From Dyadobacter luteus (GTDB taxonomy: Bacteria; Bacteroidota; Bacteroidia; Cytophagales; Spirosomataceae), in assembly GCF_003383615.1 (NCBI RefSeq), contig NZ_QNUL01000010.1, positions 124,001 through 188,000 of the forward strand: 64,000 nt of DNA. The letters run 5' to 3'. The position numbers were made by a program, and so were the translations under genes. The notes beneath the pieces are model-generated. The model did not search any database. It was not told where the DNA came from and worked only from the letters and a program-made list of their open reading frames with translations. Each line of letters begins with the position of its first letter. The first letter of the stretch is position 1. Below, in pieces: positions 43,983 through 53,676 of the stretch.

Positions 43983-44921
43983 ATGAAGCTTTTTCTTATC
44001 TCATTGGCTTTTGCCATCCCATCAATTTGCATTTCTCAATCCATTCAACCCTCTCCCTCCAACATCGTCAAACACATCAGCTACCTCGCATCCGACAAGA
44101 TGAAAGGGCGGGGAACCGGCAGTAGGGAAAATGAAAAGGCTGCAAAATATGTGGCGAAGCAGTTCAAAAAGTACAATTTAACTCCTAAAGGAACGGAAGG
44201 TTACTATCAGCCTTTTATCGCAAAAGTGCGGCGTGTAGTGGTTCCGGACAGTCTGAGGGAAACAAGAAATGTGATCGGTTTTTTGGATAACGGCGCTCCG
44301 TATACCGTTGTCATCGGTGCTCACTTTGATCACCTGGGCATGGGCAGACAGGGTAGTTCAAAAGATAAAAACCCGGAAGGACAAATCCATAACGGGGCTG
44401 ATGACAACGCTTCAGGTGTGGCCGGACTACTCGAACTCGCAAGGTACTTTTCTCAAAACGATGTCAAAGAGACTTGCAACTTTCTGTTTATTGCATTTGG
44501 CGCTGAAGAACTCGGTCTTCTTGGATCTAAGCATTTTGTAAACAATCCCACGATACCACTAGGCAGCATTAATTTTATGTCAAATATGGATATGATTGGC
44601 AGATACAATGCAGAACGGGGCGTGGGTATCGGGGGCTACGGAACAGCTTCTGAATGGCCGGAGATTTTTAAAACTATAAAAAGTGATATAAAATTTGGTA
44701 CAGATAGAGCTGGCAGCGGCGGGTCGGACCACGGATCGTTTTATGCAAAACAGATTCCTGTATTATTTTTTCATACCGGCGGACACGATGACTACCACAT
44801 GCCTACCGACGATACAGAGAAAATAGATGCAGTTGCAGAAGCCGGCATTTTGGGTATTGAAATTCAGCTGATTGAAAGTGCATTAAAACTTACCAAATTA
44901 ACTTTTACAGAAGTGAAATAG
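43983..44921 (+). CDS. M28-family zinc aminopeptidase
   Basis: 312 residues with a signal peptide (ending CISQS). The co-catalytic zinc ligands of M28 are in order: H114 and D116 (GAHFDHLG), the bridging D in NGADDNASG, the EE pair in GAEELGLLGS, D in FMSNMDMIGR and H in DDYHMPTDD. Length is standard. It works outside the cytoplasm, removing N-terminal residues from peptides. It follows the cell-wall-directed GH3 fusion gene by 91 bases. Confidence 0.93.
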   Translation: MKLFLISLAFAIPSICISQSIQPSPSNIVKHISYLASDKMKGRGTGSRENEKAAKYVAKQFKKYNLTPKGTEGYYQPFIAKVRRVVVPDSLRETRNVIGFLDNGAPYTVVIGAHFDHLGMGRQGSSKDKNPEGQIHNGADDNASGVAGLLELARYFSQNDVKETCNFLFIAFGAEELGLLGSKHFVNNPTIPLGSINFMSNMDMIGRYNAERGVGIGGYGTASEWPEIFKTIKSDIKFGTDRAGSGGSDHGSFYAKQIPVLFFHTGGHDDYHMPTDDTEKIDAVAEAGILGIEIQLIESALKLTKLTFTEVK

Positions 44922-44955
44922 CACTTTTGGCATGAAATTATAAGTATACGGTGAG

Positions 44956-44978
44956 CCGGTAGTTATTACAGCTACCGG
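44956..44978 (+). terminator. Small hairpin after the M28 gene
   Basis: Perfect 7-bp stem CCGGTAG / CTACCGG with a 9-base loop, 35 bases after the stop codon; no T tract. Possible terminator or processing site. Confidence 0.4.
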
Positions 44979-45047
44979 GCAACATTGTCAATCGCTCTGC
45001 GTTATTGACCTTTCAATTTATTGTAAGAACCCTTTAAAAACAGCATA

Positions 45048-46598
45048 GTGTACGGATTTATCGCACCGGCCTTTACTTATGGTCAATCTTACATATCACC
45101 GGAAGATTTATATGGAAACCTTTTCCGGGATGTCCAGAATGCTCACATATTCACGGATTCAAAAACCTTTGCAGATTGTATTCCGCTGGAAGATCCTGTC
45201 TGGATTATAGAGCAATATTACCAGCAAAAAAATAGCCCCGACTTCGACCTTAAAGAATTTGTACACGATCATTTCCGCCCCGCTGCGGAGATCAAGTCCG
45301 AGTTCGAGCCCGTTAAAGGCGATACAGCGGAAATACATATCCAAAGTTTATGGAATGTACTCACACGGCAGCCAGAAAGCCAGGAACGCGGAGGGTCACT
45401 GATCCCCCTGCCCTATGCTTACGTAGTGCCCGGTGGACGCTTCAGAGAAATATACTATTGGGATAGCTACTTTACAATGCTGGGTCTCAAGGAGGCGAAG
45501 CGAGGGGATCTCATCGAAAGTATGATCAATAATTTTTCTTATCTGATCGACACTTTGGGATATATTCCCACTGCAAATCGTACGTATTATCTGAGCCGCT
45601 CGCAGCCACCATTCTTTTCTCTGATGGTCAATCTGTTTAGTGAAATGGAGGGAAAGAAAGTGTTGAAGCGCTATCTGAACCAGCTTCAGAAGGAATATGA
45701 TTACTGGATGGATGGAAGTGACAACCTCACTGAACCATTCACGGCTTATCGTCGCGTAGTTAACCTGCCATCAGGTGCCAGGCTCAACCGTTACTGGGAT
45801 GACAAGGCCACGCCACGTCCTGAGTCGTACGGAGAAGATGTAGAGCTCGCCGAGGAAGCTGAAGAAAAATTCCGGACTTCCAAAGAAGAAATCTACAGAC
45901 ATATACGTGCTGCAGCTGAATCAGGCTGGGATTTTAGCAGCAGGTGGTTCAAAGATGAAACGGATTTTGCTTCCATTCATACGACGGACATACTACCGGT
46001 AGACCTGAACTGCCTGATGTACAATCTGGAGAAAACTCTTGCAGAAGCCTACTTCCTGAACGATCAATTCGACCTTCATTATAAGTACGTGCAGCTGGCC
46101 AAAGATCGTTGCGAGGCCATCCAGACCTATTTCTGGGACGGACTGCGCAACTATTATATGGATTATGATTTCAAGAGAAAAAAATTCACGAGTGCCATTA
46201 CACTGGCCGGAACATTTCCTCTTTTTTTCAAACTGGCAAACAAAACTCAGTCACATTATATCAGGGCTTATATACGGCTGAATTTCCTGAAATCCGGCGG
46301 GCTGCTTACCACACTTGTGAAGTCCGGACAGCAATGGGATGCGCCTAATGGATGGGCTCCTTTACAATGGATAACCTACCGTGGTCTTCGAAATTATAAT
46401 TTTCACAGAACTGCAAATGAACTCAGCGCAGAATGGCTGACGTTAATAGAGAAGGAGTTTAAGCATTCCGGCAAGCTATTGGAAAAATATAACGTATCTG
46501 ATACCAATCTGATTGCCGGTGGAGGGGAATATGAGATTCAGGAAGGATTTGGCTGGACCAATGGCGTTTACCTTAGAATGAAGAACCGAAAACGCTAG
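45048..46598 (+). CDS. treA: Trehalase (GH37)
   Basis: 516 residues from GTG 45048. Both GH37 signatures are present: PGGRFREIYYWDSYF and QWDAPNGWAP; ESGWDFSSRWF carries the catalytic acid aspartate and EIQEGFGWTNG the base region. It splits trehalose into two glucoses. The N-terminus VYGFIAPAFTYGQSY looks like only the end of a signal peptide; the frame is closed by a stop at 45024-45026, so no basic/hydrophobic start is available. The enzyme may be cytoplasmic or its signal may have been shortened by mutation. Confidence 0.92.
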   Translation: MYGFIAPAFTYGQSYISPEDLYGNLFRDVQNAHIFTDSKTFADCIPLEDPVWIIEQYYQQKNSPDFDLKEFVHDHFRPAAEIKSEFEPVKGDTAEIHIQSLWNVLTRQPESQERGGSLIPLPYAYVVPGGRFREIYYWDSYFTMLGLKEAKRGDLIESMINNFSYLIDTLGYIPTANRTYYLSRSQPPFFSLMVNLFSEMEGKKVLKRYLNQLQKEYDYWMDGSDNLTEPFTAYRRVVNLPSGARLNRYWDDKATPRPESYGEDVELAEEAEEKFRTSKEEIYRHIRAAAESGWDFSSRWFKDETDFASIHTTDILPVDLNCLMYNLEKTLAEAYFLNDQFDLHYKYVQLAKDRCEAIQTYFWDGLRNYYMDYDFKRKKFTSAITLAGTFPLFFKLANKTQSHYIRAYIRLNFLKSGGLLTTLVKSGQQWDAPNGWAPLQWITYRGLRNYNFHRTANELSAEWLTLIEKEFKHSGKLLEKYNVSDTNLIAGGGEYEIQEGFGWTNGVYLRMKNRKR

Positions 46599-46660
46599 TC
46601 GGATCTGATTTTTTTATCTATTTCTAATAAGAATCTTAAAATTTCCAATGTGCGACTTCG

Positions 46661-46701
46661 TTGAATAGGAAATATTTTTAATACCTTGGTACACACGTAC
46701 C
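46661..46701 (+). promoter_or_regulatory. Promoter-like site with palindromic GGTAC-acac-GTACC before the phzF-like gene
   Basis: TTG (46661-46663), 18 bases, TACCTTGG (46682-46689; one mismatch). The palindrome GGTAC ACAC GTACC (46688-46701) overlaps the start of transcription, a typical place for a repressor operator. Low certainty. Confidence 0.4.
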
Positions 46702-46719
46702 ACCATCTGTAGCTACTTT

Positions 46720-47505
46720 ATGAAATTACCGATCTATCACGTCGACGCTTTTACAGATAAACTTTTTTGTGGAAATCCGGCGGCTGTTGTTCCTTTGAAC
46801 GAATGGCTTTCTGATGAAACCATGCTTCATATAGCAGCAGAGAATAATCTGGCAGAAACAGCTTTCTATGTAAAAAATGAAGCAGGATTTGATTTGCGCT
46901 GGTTTACTCCTACTATAGAAGTGGATCTTTGCGGTCATGCAACGCTGGCAGCTGCCTATGTGATTTTCAATATACAAAAAGAGGAAAGACAGCAGATTAG
47001 CTTCTTTACCAGAAGTGGTGAATTGACTGTTACCCTTGAATATGGCTGGCTGACACTGAATTTCCCGATTGACCAATATCAGATTGCAGTCCCACCTCCT
47101 GCCTTGGTTGAAAGTATCAATAATAATTTGGCTGAGGTATATAAAGGTAAAACAGATTATCTGGTGGTTCTCGATTCAGAAGAAGATGTTAAAAACCTGG
47201 ACTTTGACATTATCGTTCTTTCAACCATTCCTGCCCGTGGGATTATTGTAACAGCTGCGGGTGAAGATGTTGATTTTGTTTCCCGCTTTTTCGCACCACA
47301 ATCCGGAATCGACGAAGATCCGGTAACAGGCTCGGCTCATACGACACTAATTCCCTATTGGGCCGAGAAACTTTCCAAAAATATACTGACAGCCAAACAG
47401 CTTTCGAAGCGTGGAGGATACCTGAAATGCGAACTTGCAGGGGATCGCGTGAACATTACAGGGCAAGCCAGATTGTATCTGCAGGGAGAAATCGAAGTTG
47501 ATTGA
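46720..47505 (+). CDS. PhzF-family isomerase
   Basis: 261 residues. PhzF/DapF-like fold: IYHVDAFTDKLFCGNPAAVV, the catalytic glutamate E46 in NNLAETAFYV, DLCGHATLAAAYV, and GIDEDPVTGSAHTTLIPYW in the second half. The family includes phenazine-pathway isomerases and many proteins of unknown substrate; no phenazine genes are near. It is convergent with the EamA gene, whose end shares an inverted repeat (47516-47553, CGGAGCAGCA / TGTTGCTCCG). Confidence 0.92.
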   Translation: MKLPIYHVDAFTDKLFCGNPAAVVPLNEWLSDETMLHIAAENNLAETAFYVKNEAGFDLRWFTPTIEVDLCGHATLAAAYVIFNIQKEERQQISFFTRSGELTVTLEYGWLTLNFPIDQYQIAVPPPALVESINNNLAEVYKGKTDYLVVLDSEEDVKNLDFDIIVLSTIPARGIIVTAAGEDVDFVSRFFAPQSGIDEDPVTGSAHTTLIPYWAEKLSKNILTAKQLSKRGGYLKCELAGDRVNITGQARLYLQGEIEVD

Positions 47506-47538
47506 CCTCATGGACCGGAGCAGCAGATTTTTGATGTT

Positions 47539-48483
47539 TCAACTGTTGCTCCGATTCAGTTTCTCACGCTGACCGGCATATAGTCCTCCTACCACAAGCA
47601 AAGTTCCGATCACGGTATAAATTGTAATTGGTTCGTCCATGAGCCACCAGGCAAATATAAATCCGAACAGAGGGCAGAGGAAAAGCCATAATGAAGCCTT
47701 CAATGTATCCACCCGTAACAGGTGAAACCAACAAATTAACCCCACAACTGATACCGCCAGACTCAACCACAATACCGATCCCCAAAACTGCATATCCCAG
47801 CTGGTAGCAGAAAAATCGGCCAGGAAGACTGTAGCAGGAAGAAGAAAAACGCCTCCCAAAAACACCTGCCACCCATTAATGAGCAGATTAGGTAATTCCC
47901 ATTTTATGCTCGCGTAATAAACACTTGCTGCAGAGACTGCAACCATACTGATCAATAGCAGAATGATTCCCAGAGGAGTGGTATGGCTGTTTTCCAACAA
48001 CGGATATGTAGCGATGCCAATTCCCGCCATTCCAAGGGCGATACCAAGCCATTCGTCCCATCCGGGAACACGTTTAAGCCACCATGCCGACAACAACACG
48101 ATGATCAGCGGATTGGTCGATACCGCAAGGCTGCCAATTCCCGCAGCAGTATATTTCATCGCGTACACGTAGAGGCCGAGATAAAGCGTTGTATTGAGAA
48201 AGCCGAATAATGCAAGCTGAAAAAACTCCCTTCGGGAAGGCAAGCGATAATTTTCTCCTTTGTTAAAAGCATAGGAAAAGCCCAGCAGCAAAATTCCGGC
48301 AATAAAAAAACGAACATTAGCCAATATCAGCGGAGTTGCCGACTGAACACCAAACTTAGTAGCAACTGAAGCCGAAGCCCACAGAATGGAAAAAACAACA
48401 CCTATACCGATATTTCTCACAAGTAAAACTGATTTTGCCTCAAAAATAAACGTTGCTTTTCGGCTTGCACTTACAGTTTTCAT
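47539..48483 (-). CDS. EamA/DMT-family exporter
   Basis: 314 residues, 10 membrane segments in two EamA repeats (VVFSILWASASVATKFG, and in the second VSMVAVSAASVYYASIKWELP). Drug/metabolite exporters of this kind expel amino acids or small metabolites. The ATG start at 48483 is only 10 bases from the divergent ATG of the OmpA-like gene at 48494; the in-frame GTG at 48420 (before RNIGIGVVFS) would leave room for a promoter and gives a more usual N-terminus. Confidence 0.9.
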   Translation of the reverse strand: MKTVSASRKATFIFEAKSVLLVRNIGIGVVFSILWASASVATKFGVQSATPLILANVRFFIAGILLLGFSYAFNKGENYRLPSRREFFQLALFGFLNTTLYLGLYVYAMKYTAAGIGSLAVSTNPLIIVLLSAWWLKRVPGWDEWLGIALGMAGIGIATYPLLENSHTTPLGIILLLISMVAVSAASVYYASIKWELPNLLINGWQVFLGGVFLLPATVFLADFSATSWDMQFWGSVLWLSLAVSVVGLICWFHLLRVDTLKASLWLFLCPLFGFIFAWWLMDEPITIYTVIGTLLVVGGLYAGQREKLNRSNS

Positions 48484-48493
48484 ATTTTTGAAA

Positions 48494-49891
48494 ATGAATT
48501 ACAAAATAAATGCAGCATGGCTATGTTTCCTGCTGTTACTGCTTTCCGGAGCGCCTGCTGTTTCGCAGAGTCAATGGACTTACGATTTCAATAATGGGTT
48601 GACTCCAATCGAAAGTGGCGGCACTAAACTAAAGGTACTCGGGCAGCCTGGCAAATATGTAAAAGAACCCATTCCGGGCACTGAAGGCCTATTTCGAACT
48701 ACTTACCGATTTGAGACAAATAGCGGACTACAGTTTGACAATACCGAAGCAAAGGGATTTTTAAGCAAATCCTTCACTGTAGAATTGTATTTCAAAATGG
48801 ATTCTCTCAGCAGCTGGAAACGTGTGCTGGACTTCAAAAACAGAAAAAGTGATTATGGATGCTATATCTATGACGGGAAACTGAATTTTTACGATTTTGC
48901 GATCAGTGAAAAGGCGCCTGTTCGCCGCAATCAGTATCTGCATTATGTATATTCCAGAGACTTTGAGACGAAGAAAATTAAGATGTACATCAACGGTATT
49001 GAAAAACTGGAATTCAAAGACCCGGGTACCGAAGGCATGTTAGATCAGGATCAGCTGCTGAATCTTTTTCAGGATGATCTGGTGGCTAACCATGAAGCCA
49101 GCTCAGGATCTGTCGCCCTGATCAGGGTATATGACAGAGTAATGACACCTGTATTTATCCGGCGCAGCTACCAATCCCTCATGAAAACAAAACCGCCGGT
49201 TGAGCCGGTGGCTGAAAAGGAGAAGGATCCGGAACCAATACAAGAGCCCGCTAAAGAAGAACCGAAAGTAAATTCAAATCTGGTAACAGTTACCGGTAAA
49301 GTATACAACAGCCAAAACCTGAAACCTATTAACGATGCCAATGTTTCAGTACGAAAGGCGAAGGACGAAACCGTTGTTGCCAATACAAAAACTACGGATG
49401 GCACCTATCAGGTGCAGCTACCGCCTTATGAAACTTATCATATCTCCGTTGAAGCCATAGGATTTGACAGCAAGAGTATGTCGGTGAAAACCGGTGGTAA
49501 ATCTCAGGAAGTGAAATCGCTCTTTAACTTATCGGCAGAATCGTACGAACAGCCCGTTATAACCATGTTTTTCGGACAAAGCAGCGAAGTGCTTCCGGAC
49601 GACGCCAAAGCGAAACTGGATGCAATGGTAGATTATTTCAACAAACGTCCCGATTTGAAAATTGTATTGAAAGGTCATACCGACAACATTGGAAATTTTG
49701 ATAAAAATGTAGATTTGTCCCGCCAGCGCGTTGAGTCGGTTAAGACTTATCTGGCAGGTAAGGGAATCCCTTCTGATCGTATTGATGGTGCTGGTTACGG
49801 ATCCGCCCGCCCGAGCTACATGAACAAATCAGAATCACAAAAACAACTGAATCGTCGTGTGGAGGTTTGGGCTGAGCCCATAAAAAGATAA
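48494..49891 (+). CDS. OmpA-family protein with LamG-like and carboxypeptidase-regulatory-like domains
   Basis: 465 residues from ATG 48494, the start of the signal peptide (ending AVSQS). Residues ~26-225 are a LamG/concanavalin-like domain (FTVELYFKMDSLSSWKRVLDF). A proline/glutamate-rich linker (~235-262) follows, then a CarboxypepD_reg-like domain (~268-345) and an OmpA C-terminal peptidoglycan-binding domain (~360-465) with LKGHTDNIGN, DLSRQRVESVKTYL and NRRVEVWAE. It likely tethers a ligand-binding surface module to peptidoglycan. A terminator overlaps the stop codon. Confidence 0.9.
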   Translation: MNYKINAAWLCFLLLLLSGAPAVSQSQWTYDFNNGLTPIESGGTKLKVLGQPGKYVKEPIPGTEGLFRTTYRFETNSGLQFDNTEAKGFLSKSFTVELYFKMDSLSSWKRVLDFKNRKSDYGCYIYDGKLNFYDFAISEKAPVRRNQYLHYVYSRDFETKKIKMYINGIEKLEFKDPGTEGMLDQDQLLNLFQDDLVANHEASSGSVALIRVYDRVMTPVFIRRSYQSLMKTKPPVEPVAEKEKDPEPIQEPAKEEPKVNSNLVTVTGKVYNSQNLKPINDANVSVRKAKDETVVANTKTTDGTYQVQLPPYETYHISVEAIGFDSKSMSVKTGGKSQEVKSLFNLSAESYEQPVITMFFGQSSEVLPDDAKAKLDAMVDYFNKRPDLKIVLKGHTDNIGNFDKNVDLSRQRVESVKTYLAGKGIPSDRIDGAGYGSARPSYMNKSESQKQLNRRVEVWAEPIKR

Positions 49892-49914
49892 AGCCACCTC
49901 AAATGAGATGGCTT
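49891..49914 (+). terminator. Hairpin terminator after the OmpA-like gene
   Basis: AAGCCACCTC / GAGATGGCTT, a 9-of-10 stem with a 4-base loop, starting on the stop codon; followed by TATACTG, without a long T tract. Confidence 0.6.
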
Positions 49915-50567
49915 TATACTGACTATTCCTAAACCCTTAACCTTTTCTTTTCTTTACTATCTTCATCAGACCCTCCTTTCAGACAACCTGTATATATCTT
50001 CTTATATTAAGCAAAACAAACTTTGTTTCAACAGTTACTTTTTTGAAATATTCCTATTAAGCAACCAGCTTTCAGTAACTACTTTCTTTCTCTCAGATAA
50101 TTTGAACAGAATTTCAAAAAATTATTCCAGTTGCGACTTCTGACGTCGATTATTGACTAAAAGTAACTAACAATTTAACAATAAAGTTCGATTTATTCTC
50201 AAAAGGGGTAGGCCACACATCCATATACGAGCTCTATTCCTTTTCAGATCATCACTCTATTAGAAAACATCATATTCCTTTTTCTACTGGTTCTGATCTG
50301 CCTTTTAACCAAAATTTGCCGGTCATGTTTTTATTCAATTCCGTGCTCATTAAAAGGTGATACAAAGATCAATATAAATTTTATAATTACAAATACGCAT
50401 AATTTACACTAACAGAACAATATTTGGAACATTATACATATACACCTCAAATTAAACCAATTAAATAAAGTGAAAGTGTAATTATTAAATACAAAATTTG
50501 TAACAAATATGATTTTACAAAATTTATTAAAATCTTGAAATAATTATAAATTCATTAAATAATACAA
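49915..50567. other. 653-base non-coding gap, strongly AT-rich at its right half
   Basis: No protein gene, tRNA or clear repeat array is visible. From about 50340 to 50580 the sequence is nearly all A/T (poly-A/T runs, ATTAAATAAAG, ACAAAATTTGTAAC). GCAAAACAAACTTTGTTTC near 50010 is a small palindrome. No TTATCCACA DnaA boxes were seen, so I do not call an origin. It lies between two convergently read genes (OmpA-like and pth). Confidence 0.6.
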
Positions 50568-51128
50568 TCATTGATTATAATTATTCATTGTCGCCTGTAC
50601 CCCCAAAGTACAATAAGAAATTACCATTTCACCAGCCTTGTCTAAAATTAAGGGTAAATCTGACATTTCTTCTTTTGAAAACGGTTTCAGAACATAATCT
50701 ACCTGTCTGCCCCGTGGAAAATTATTCCCGATTCCGATTCGCAGGCGCGCGTAATTCTGGTTGCCCAAAACCTCTTCAATGTTTCGCAAGCCATTCTGTC
50801 CGCCGTGGCTCCCTTTCGGCTTTAAGCGGAGCGTTCCGAAGTCAAGCTGCAACTCGTCCACTACCACTAAAAGATTTTCAGGCGCTATCTTGTAGTAGTC
50901 CATATAGTAGCGGATTGCCTTGCCACTCAGGTTCATGAAGGTAGTTGGTTTGATAAAATAGAATTGACGCCCTTTGTGCTTCCATTCTGCCACAAAAGCC
51001 AGTTTTTCAAAGGAGAACGTAAACCCGTGATTTGCCGCAAGCCTGTCGAGCACCATAAAACCGGCATTGTGACGTGTAAGAGCGTATTCAGGGCCAATAT
51101 TGCCCAGACCTGCAATAAGATATTTCAT
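50568..51128 (-). CDS. pth: Peptidyl-tRNA hydrolase
   Basis: 186 residues, standard length. MKYLIAGLGNIGPEYALTRHNAGF holds the catalytic histidine H20; TFMNLSGKA, VVVDELQLDFGTLRLKPKGSHGGQNGLRN and RLRIGIGNNFPRG match the family. It frees tRNA from peptidyl-tRNAs dropped by stalled ribosomes and is essential in most bacteria. It is divergent from pyrR with a 148-base gap. Confidence 0.97.
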   Translation of the reverse strand: MKYLIAGLGNIGPEYALTRHNAGFMVLDRLAANHGFTFSFEKLAFVAEWKHKGRQFYFIKPTTFMNLSGKAIRYYMDYYKIAPENLLVVVDELQLDFGTLRLKPKGSHGGQNGLRNIEEVLGNQNYARLRIGIGNNFPRGRQVDYVLKPFSKEEMSDLPLILDKAGEMVISYCTLGVQATMNNYNQ

Positions 51129-51276
51129 TTAATATAAGCTAGTTCGTCGTATTTTAAGATACAAAATAAGCCAATAGATAAACTCATTCCGAAATAAATT
51201 AACAAATCTAATCGTCAGAAAAGTTTTTGATTTGATAAATGTGACGTTAATTTAGGCTCAAATTCAGGCAAATTGT

Positions 51277-51819
51277 ATGACGCCACAAAAAAGACTAATA
51301 CTGAGCAGCCCCCTGCTCGAAATTATGACCAGCCGGTTATGCCAGCAACTTATTGAGAATCATCAGGATTTCTCAAACACTGTTGTTATGGGATTGCAGC
51401 CGCGTGGAATCTACTTTGCAGAGCGTGTCATTGCAGAACTCCGGAAAGTAACCGGAGCTGATATTCAGATCGGCCATCTGGATGCCACTTTTTATCGTGA
51501 CGACTTTCGCCGCCGTGATACCCCCCTACTTCCGAATAAGACCAATGTCCCTTTCATTATTGAGGGAAAACGTGTGATATTGATTGATGACGTATTGGCC
51601 AGCGGAAGAATGGTTCGCGCTGCACTTGATGCAATGACTGCTTTCGGAAGACCTAAAACTGTAGAACTTCTCGTTTTGATTGACCGTGGCTACAACCGGG
51701 AATTACCCATCGAACCCGATTACGTGGGCATGAAAGTGAGCACACTTGAAAGCCAGCGCGTACTCGTTGAATGGAAAGAGCAGGGATTTGCAGCTGATCA
51801 TATCTGGATGGTCGATTAA
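51277..51819 (+). CDS. pyrR: Bifunctional pyr regulator / uracil phosphoribosyltransferase
   Basis: 180 residues. The PRPP-binding loop VILIDDVLASGRMVRAALDA (about 91-110) and IRGLQPRG-like VVMGLQPRGIYFAERV fit PyrR. The protein makes UMP from uracil and, in many bacteria, attenuates pyr mRNA in response to UMP. No other pyr gene or anti-anti-terminator leader is adjacent here, so the regulatory role in this organism is not shown by the sequence. Confidence 0.92.
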   Translation: MTPQKRLILSSPLLEIMTSRLCQQLIENHQDFSNTVVMGLQPRGIYFAERVIAELRKVTGADIQIGHLDATFYRDDFRRRDTPLLPNKTNVPFIIEGKRVILIDDVLASGRMVRAALDAMTAFGRPKTVELLVLIDRGYNRELPIEPDYVGMKVSTLESQRVLVEWKEQGFAADHIWMVD

Positions 51820-51865
51820 AAATCCTCCATCCAAATCAACAAATCCCGGAGATCATGCCTGAATG

Positions 51866-53419
51866 TTATTTCGGGCGCTCATCTTCTCCCGGATTCAGAT
51901 CTTTGCCGATATCTTCCGTTTTATAGTTTAATTTATTTACATAGAACACCTCTTTTCCAAGAGAAGCTGACGAAGCACCCAGTCGTTGCATACCGTAGGC
52001 AATAAAATACTGACCATACCAGGGAAGTAAGTAACTGTCATCATCATTCAGCACTTTCATACCTTCCCTTTTCGTATCAATCTTGAACTTTTCGCTTTCC
52101 ACAACTACTTTATTCCGGCTGATTACTTCTGTGTGTATTTCTCCTTCCTGCGGATAGGCAAGCACAAAATAGTCGTCCACCTTTGTCACCTGCACCATTT
52201 CCTGCAAGTCAAAGCTTGTCAGGTCTTTGATAGGTATACAGTTATCCCATTTAAACTTGCCGTTCTTATCAAACGCACACACAATGGCATGTGTGTAGCG
52301 GTATCCTTCAATAGAACGGGCTGCATACGGCCTGCTCAAACCGCTGGATACGATCGGGCTGTAAGTTGATTTTTGATTGGGATAATACACCTCTGCGACC
52401 AGTACAATTTCATCCTCACTCTGTATGAGTTCATGAACCAGCAGTCGATACCGGAAACGGTTTTCCTTACCCATACTTTTCCGCTTGCCTATGCGCTCTT
52501 TCATCTTCTCCCGGCGCTTAGGCTTCATGTAATTAAAGAAATTCTGCAATTCCGAAAATTCAATAAACTGCGGTTTCTCGGGTTCATTATGACTTACGTG
52601 CGTCACGTACAATCCCTGCGAATAAGGTGTACACCCTACTGAATAATTTCCGATCAGATAACTGTCATCAGGGTTCAGAGGAACAATCTGCCCGGAAATG
52701 AAGCTGTATTTTTCGTCACTAAGTGAAGTCTTCTTCAGTAGCTTACCTTCATAATTGTATGTTTTGATCTCAAAAACACAGTTTTTCTTCCTGTAGGCGT
52801 ACGTAATCACATTAATGTAACCTTCCTGTTCATTGATATCTACATTGTTGAGCTCTGTATTTTTTTCATATAGTCCCGGCAATACTCTTGTGGTGTGATC
52901 GAAGAACGAATGCACCAACACAACCGGGCGCGAACGATAATAGCCCGACACCAACGCTTTACTCCCTAATACCTTAAATTGCTGCACATCCACGCCCGCC
53001 AGCAGGTTTCCCTTGTGTATATCAATGGTACCGTCGCCGAAATTCAATTGCAGAAAAAGAAAATGATCCGTATCCGGCTCAGCAAAAAGCCAGTAACCAA
53101 AGTGCTCGGCTTTATACGCCATCACGGGAATATATCGAAAATCTACCTTATAGGCATTCGTCCAGACGGCCGTCATGGTGGTATCGTACCGGACAAATTG
53201 CCATTGCTCACTTCTGTGCGAGAACGGATCTCCCCTGATTACAGACAAGAGCCCTTCTTCCCCAAGACTGATCACTTCAAACTGTTCGTTGGAAAAAGAG
53301 GCTGCCGGAATTTCGAGTCGGTCACTTTGCTGCAACTGGCCGTAGGCAGTGCGTAGAGATAGTATCCCGCTGAGGAGAAAGGTTACAAGAAAAATATGAA
53401 CCGTAAAATATCTGTTCAT
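51866..53419 (-). CDS. Secreted protein of unknown function, likely beta-propeller-like
   Basis: 517 residues with a signal peptide ending TAYGQ. No family was recognised. The body is a string of short beta-strand segments with repeated forms such as YEGKLLKKTSL, YINVITYAYRKKNCVFEIKTY and GYRYTHAIVCAFDKNGKFKW, which suggests a propeller of several blades; a basic patch MKPKRREKMKERIGKRKSMG interrupts it near residue 310. It probably faces the periplasm or cell surface. Convergent with pyrR. Confidence 0.7.
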   Translation of the reverse strand: MNRYFTVHIFLVTFLLSGILSLRTAYGQLQQSDRLEIPAASFSNEQFEVISLGEEGLLSVIRGDPFSHRSEQWQFVRYDTTMTAVWTNAYKVDFRYIPVMAYKAEHFGYWLFAEPDTDHFLFLQLNFGDGTIDIHKGNLLAGVDVQQFKVLGSKALVSGYYRSRPVVLVHSFFDHTTRVLPGLYEKNTELNNVDINEQEGYINVITYAYRKKNCVFEIKTYNYEGKLLKKTSLSDEKYSFISGQIVPLNPDDSYLIGNYSVGCTPYSQGLYVTHVSHNEPEKPQFIEFSELQNFFNYMKPKRREKMKERIGKRKSMGKENRFRYRLLVHELIQSEDEIVLVAEVYYPNQKSTYSPIVSSGLSRPYAARSIEGYRYTHAIVCAFDKNGKFKWDNCIPIKDLTSFDLQEMVQVTKVDDYFVLAYPQEGEIHTEVISRNKVVVESEKFKIDTKREGMKVLNDDDSYLLPWYGQYFIAYGMQRLGASSASLGKEVFYVNKLNYKTEDIGKDLNPGEDERPK

Positions 53420-53676
53420 TTTACAATAGTCGTTTAACGTACGGTGAACGCATATCAGCAGAAAAATGAATCATCCGGAGCAATTCCGCTTCCTGATACT
53501 GTTATGTTTCACAACTTATTTAGCAGGGGTGCAAGTCAGTTCAATATTTACCCTAATTTTGCATCAAAAAGGATAAGATTCATATCAAACCCACTAATAT
53601 TTTTATTCAAATAAAAAATTAGAGAAATCTACCCTAAATTTCCAAAGACACTGAATTTCAATTTAAAATATTTTTC

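Noticed and set aside
49915..50567. Replication origin
   Set aside because: AT-rich, but no DnaA boxes and no dnaA/dnaN/gyrB neighbours.
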